Shown piece by piece: positions 5,689 through 6,141 of a DNA stretch of 6,141 nt (positions within the stretch are counted from its first letter, which is position 1; each line of letters opens with the position of its first letter). The DNA comes from Anaerolineae bacterium CG2_30_64_16 (GTDB taxonomy: Bacteria; Chloroflexota; Anaerolineae; CG2-30-64-16). The DNA lies in assembly GCA_001871755.1 (NCBI GenBank), contig MNXL01000061.1, positions 1-6,141 of the forward strand. The letters are read 5' to 3'. The notes under the pieces are model-generated. The model had not been told where the DNA came from, did not search any database, and saw only the letters and a program-made list of their open reading frames with translations. Both the position numbers and the translations under genes were made by a program.

Positions 5689-5773
5689 GCCTAACCCATG
5701 AGATCCTCGCGTTTTCTGCAAGGATTTCTCTATCGGCTTTCATCGCTTTGAGGCCGGCTCCTACGGGTTAGGC
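5689..5773 (-). ncRNA. Aptamer-like RNA motif, copy B (second in transcript)
   Basis: An 85-nt module is closed by the perfect 9-bp stem GCCUAACCC/GGGUUAGGC (5773-5765 with 5697-5689). Inside are GAGCCG (5760-5755), a small UCA/UGA stem-loop with loop AAGCGA (5751-5740), the core AAAGCCGAUAG, and a hairpin AUCCUUGC/GCGAGGAU (5725-5718 with 5710-5703) with a 7-nt loop. A 30-nt core (5747-5718) is identical to copy A at 28 positions, while the hairpin loop sequence differs. It is directly followed by the terminator, whose 5' strand can pair with the closing strand of this motif. I read it as a riboswitch aptamer. Its class is unknown to me, and it lacks hallmarks I know for the ydaO (c-di-AMP) riboswitch. 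Confidence 0.7.
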
Positions 5774-5856
5774 CCTAACCCCTGTGATTCTTGCTTGCCG
5801 GGCAAGGATTTCCCTATCGGCTTTCAGCGCTGTGATGCGGCTCTTTTGGGTTAGGG
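5773..5856 (-). ncRNA. Aptamer-like RNA motif, copy A (first in transcript)
   Basis: This 84-nt module has the same plan as copy B. The closing stem is CCCUAACCC/GGGUUAGGG (5856-5848 with 5781-5773). It contains GAGCCG (5843-5838), UCA/UGA with loop CAGCGC (5835-5824), AAAGCCGAUAG and the hairpin AUCCUUGC/GCAAGAAU (5809-5802 with 5794-5787) with a 7-nt loop. That hairpin has one C-A mismatch where copy B has C-G. The predicted transcript start (about 5855-5852) falls at the first bases of the closing stem, so the stem may be shortened. The two copies share base 5773 and could stack end to end, as in tandem riboswitches. Confidence 0.7.
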
Positions 5857-5860
5857 TACC

Positions 5861-5889
5861 ATTATAAACCCGCTCAGGGAGCGTGTCAA
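5861..5889 (-). promoter_or_regulatory. Full-consensus sigma70 promoter for the kimA-trkA-trkA operon
   Basis: Read leftward, TTGACA (5889-5884), a 17-base spacer and TATAAT (5866-5861) match both consensus hexamers at all twelve positions. Transcription would start at about 5855-5852, exactly at the first tandem RNA motif. The spacer contains the palindrome CGCTC-CCT-GAGCG (5883-5871), a possible operator. Such a strong promoter fits control exerted downstream by the leader. Confidence 0.88.
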
Positions 5890-5977
5890 AACAGACGACT
5901 CGGTTCTACCTTGCGTTGGTGAGATTTTTGCGGTGTTGGTGCGCCATTGCGCCAGGGTCACGCGCAGGGCTTCGCCT

Positions 5978-6013
5978 CCGCCGCTCTCGCCCGTTTCTGG
6001 GCAGGAGCGGCGG
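5978..6013. repeat. Long GC-rich inverted repeat
   Basis: CCGCCGCTC (5978-5986) pairs with GAGCGGCGG (6005-6013). Across a 2x2 interruption, GCCC (5989-5992) pairs with GGGC (5999-6002) around a 6-nt loop. No T-run follows on either strand. It lies just after the end of the leftward partial frame at 6026-6141 and before the kimA promoter. It may be a REP-type repeat, a transposon end or a terminator without a U-tract. The rest of 5890-5977 shows nothing I can assign. Confidence 0.6.
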
Positions 6014-6019
6014 TTCCGT

Positions 6020-6035
6020 GGGCGTTCACACGCCC
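6020..6035. repeat. Hairpin spanning the stop codon of the right-edge frame
   Basis: GGGCGT (6020-6025) and ACGCCC (6030-6035) form a perfect 6-bp stem, extendable by one T-A pair, around TCAC. The loop on the leftward strand contains the TGA stop of the partial frame. Role unknown. Confidence 0.5.
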
Positions 6036-6141
6036 AAAGCATCGAGATAGCTGATCTTGCCCGGTGGGGCGCCGGCCACTTGCAGGGGGCTCTGGCCGGG
6101 GTAGCGATAGTGTCGTTTGCGTTCAGACCTCCATTGGGCGG
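6026..6141 (-). CDS. C-terminal end of an unidentified protein, cut by the window edge
   Basis: A leftward frame runs in from beyond the right edge and ends at TGA (6028-6026). The visible 37 residues begin AQWRSERKRHYRYPGQSP and end PPGKISYLDALGV. The basic, aromatic stretch and the mix of residues look protein-like, and the end could belong to a transposase or other DNA-binding protein. I cannot identify it, and the start is outside the window. It points the same way as kimA, about 140 bases upstream of the kimA promoter, with two hairpins between. Coding status is uncertain. Confidence 0.3.
   Translation of the reverse strand, partial: AQWRSERKRHYRYPGQSPLQVAGAPPGKISYLDALGV

Noticed and set aside
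5467..5743. Leftward open frames of 84 and 73 residues in the kimA leader
   Set aside because: They run across the aptamer-like motif, the terminator and the MITE, and no ribosome site or domain is seen. They are chance frames through RNA and transposon sequence.
5689..5856. ydaO-type c-di-AMP riboswitch
   Set aside because: This was the first expectation in front of kimA, but the modules are 84-85 nt with a different core, and I do not find the ydaO sequence hallmarks. A covariance-model search should confirm the rejection.
5689..5856. CRISPR-like repeats formed by the four GGGTTAGG/CCTAACCC strands
   Set aside because: The strands alternate in orientation and close two modules as stems. 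There are no regular direct repeats with unique spacers.
5851..6042. 63-residue leftward open frame upstream of kimA
   Set aside because: It contains the consensus promoter and a long inverted repeat and has no recognisable protein features.

Overview
The window is high-GC DNA, probably from a Chloroflexota (green non-sulfur) bacterium or relative. This rests mainly on the style of the Obg protein, for example its LIHLLNGTSPDPLGDYEAIN stretch, and is an inference, not a placement. It holds five complete housekeeping or potassium-transport genes, two unusually long structured leaders and a small mobile element.

Layout. Positions 1-262 hold a promoter (41-69) and a leader with three perfect hairpins, the last resembling an intrinsic terminator. 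Then, rightward, come obg (263-1543, ribosome-assembly GTPase) and nadD (1533-2234, NAD synthesis), which overlap and form an operon. Two bases later a convergent, leftward operon ends. Read 5' to 3' it is kimA (5433-3595, APC-superfamily potassium importer), a first TrkA-type RCK protein (3582-2917) and a second one (2920-2237), with 12-base spacing and then a 4-base overlap.

Positions 5434-6025 hold no credible gene but are dense with signals for the leftward operon. A full-consensus promoter (TTGACA, 17 bases, TATAAT; 5889-5861) starts a leader of about 420 nt. The leader opens with two tandem copies of an 84-85 nt RNA motif, each closed by a CCUAACCC/GGGUUAGG stem. An intrinsic terminator follows (5668-5636). 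The 3' closing strand of the second copy can instead pair with the 5' strand of that terminator, the usual design of a riboswitch that switches a gene off. Between terminator and kimA start lies a 147-bp MITE-like element (5459-5605) with 22-base terminal inverted repeats and an 8-bp target duplication, CGAGTAAC.

How the genes fit together. KimA plus two RCK subunits form a potassium-uptake module, and the tandem RNA probably senses a signal of potassium or ionic status. I do not recognise it as a known riboswitch class. The obg leader is a second candidate regulatory RNA: its first two hairpins have apical loops with 7 perfectly complementary bases, suggesting a kissing-loop fold, followed by a terminator just ahead of obg. 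At the right edge (6026-6141) a leftward reading frame enters from outside and ends; it is unidentified.
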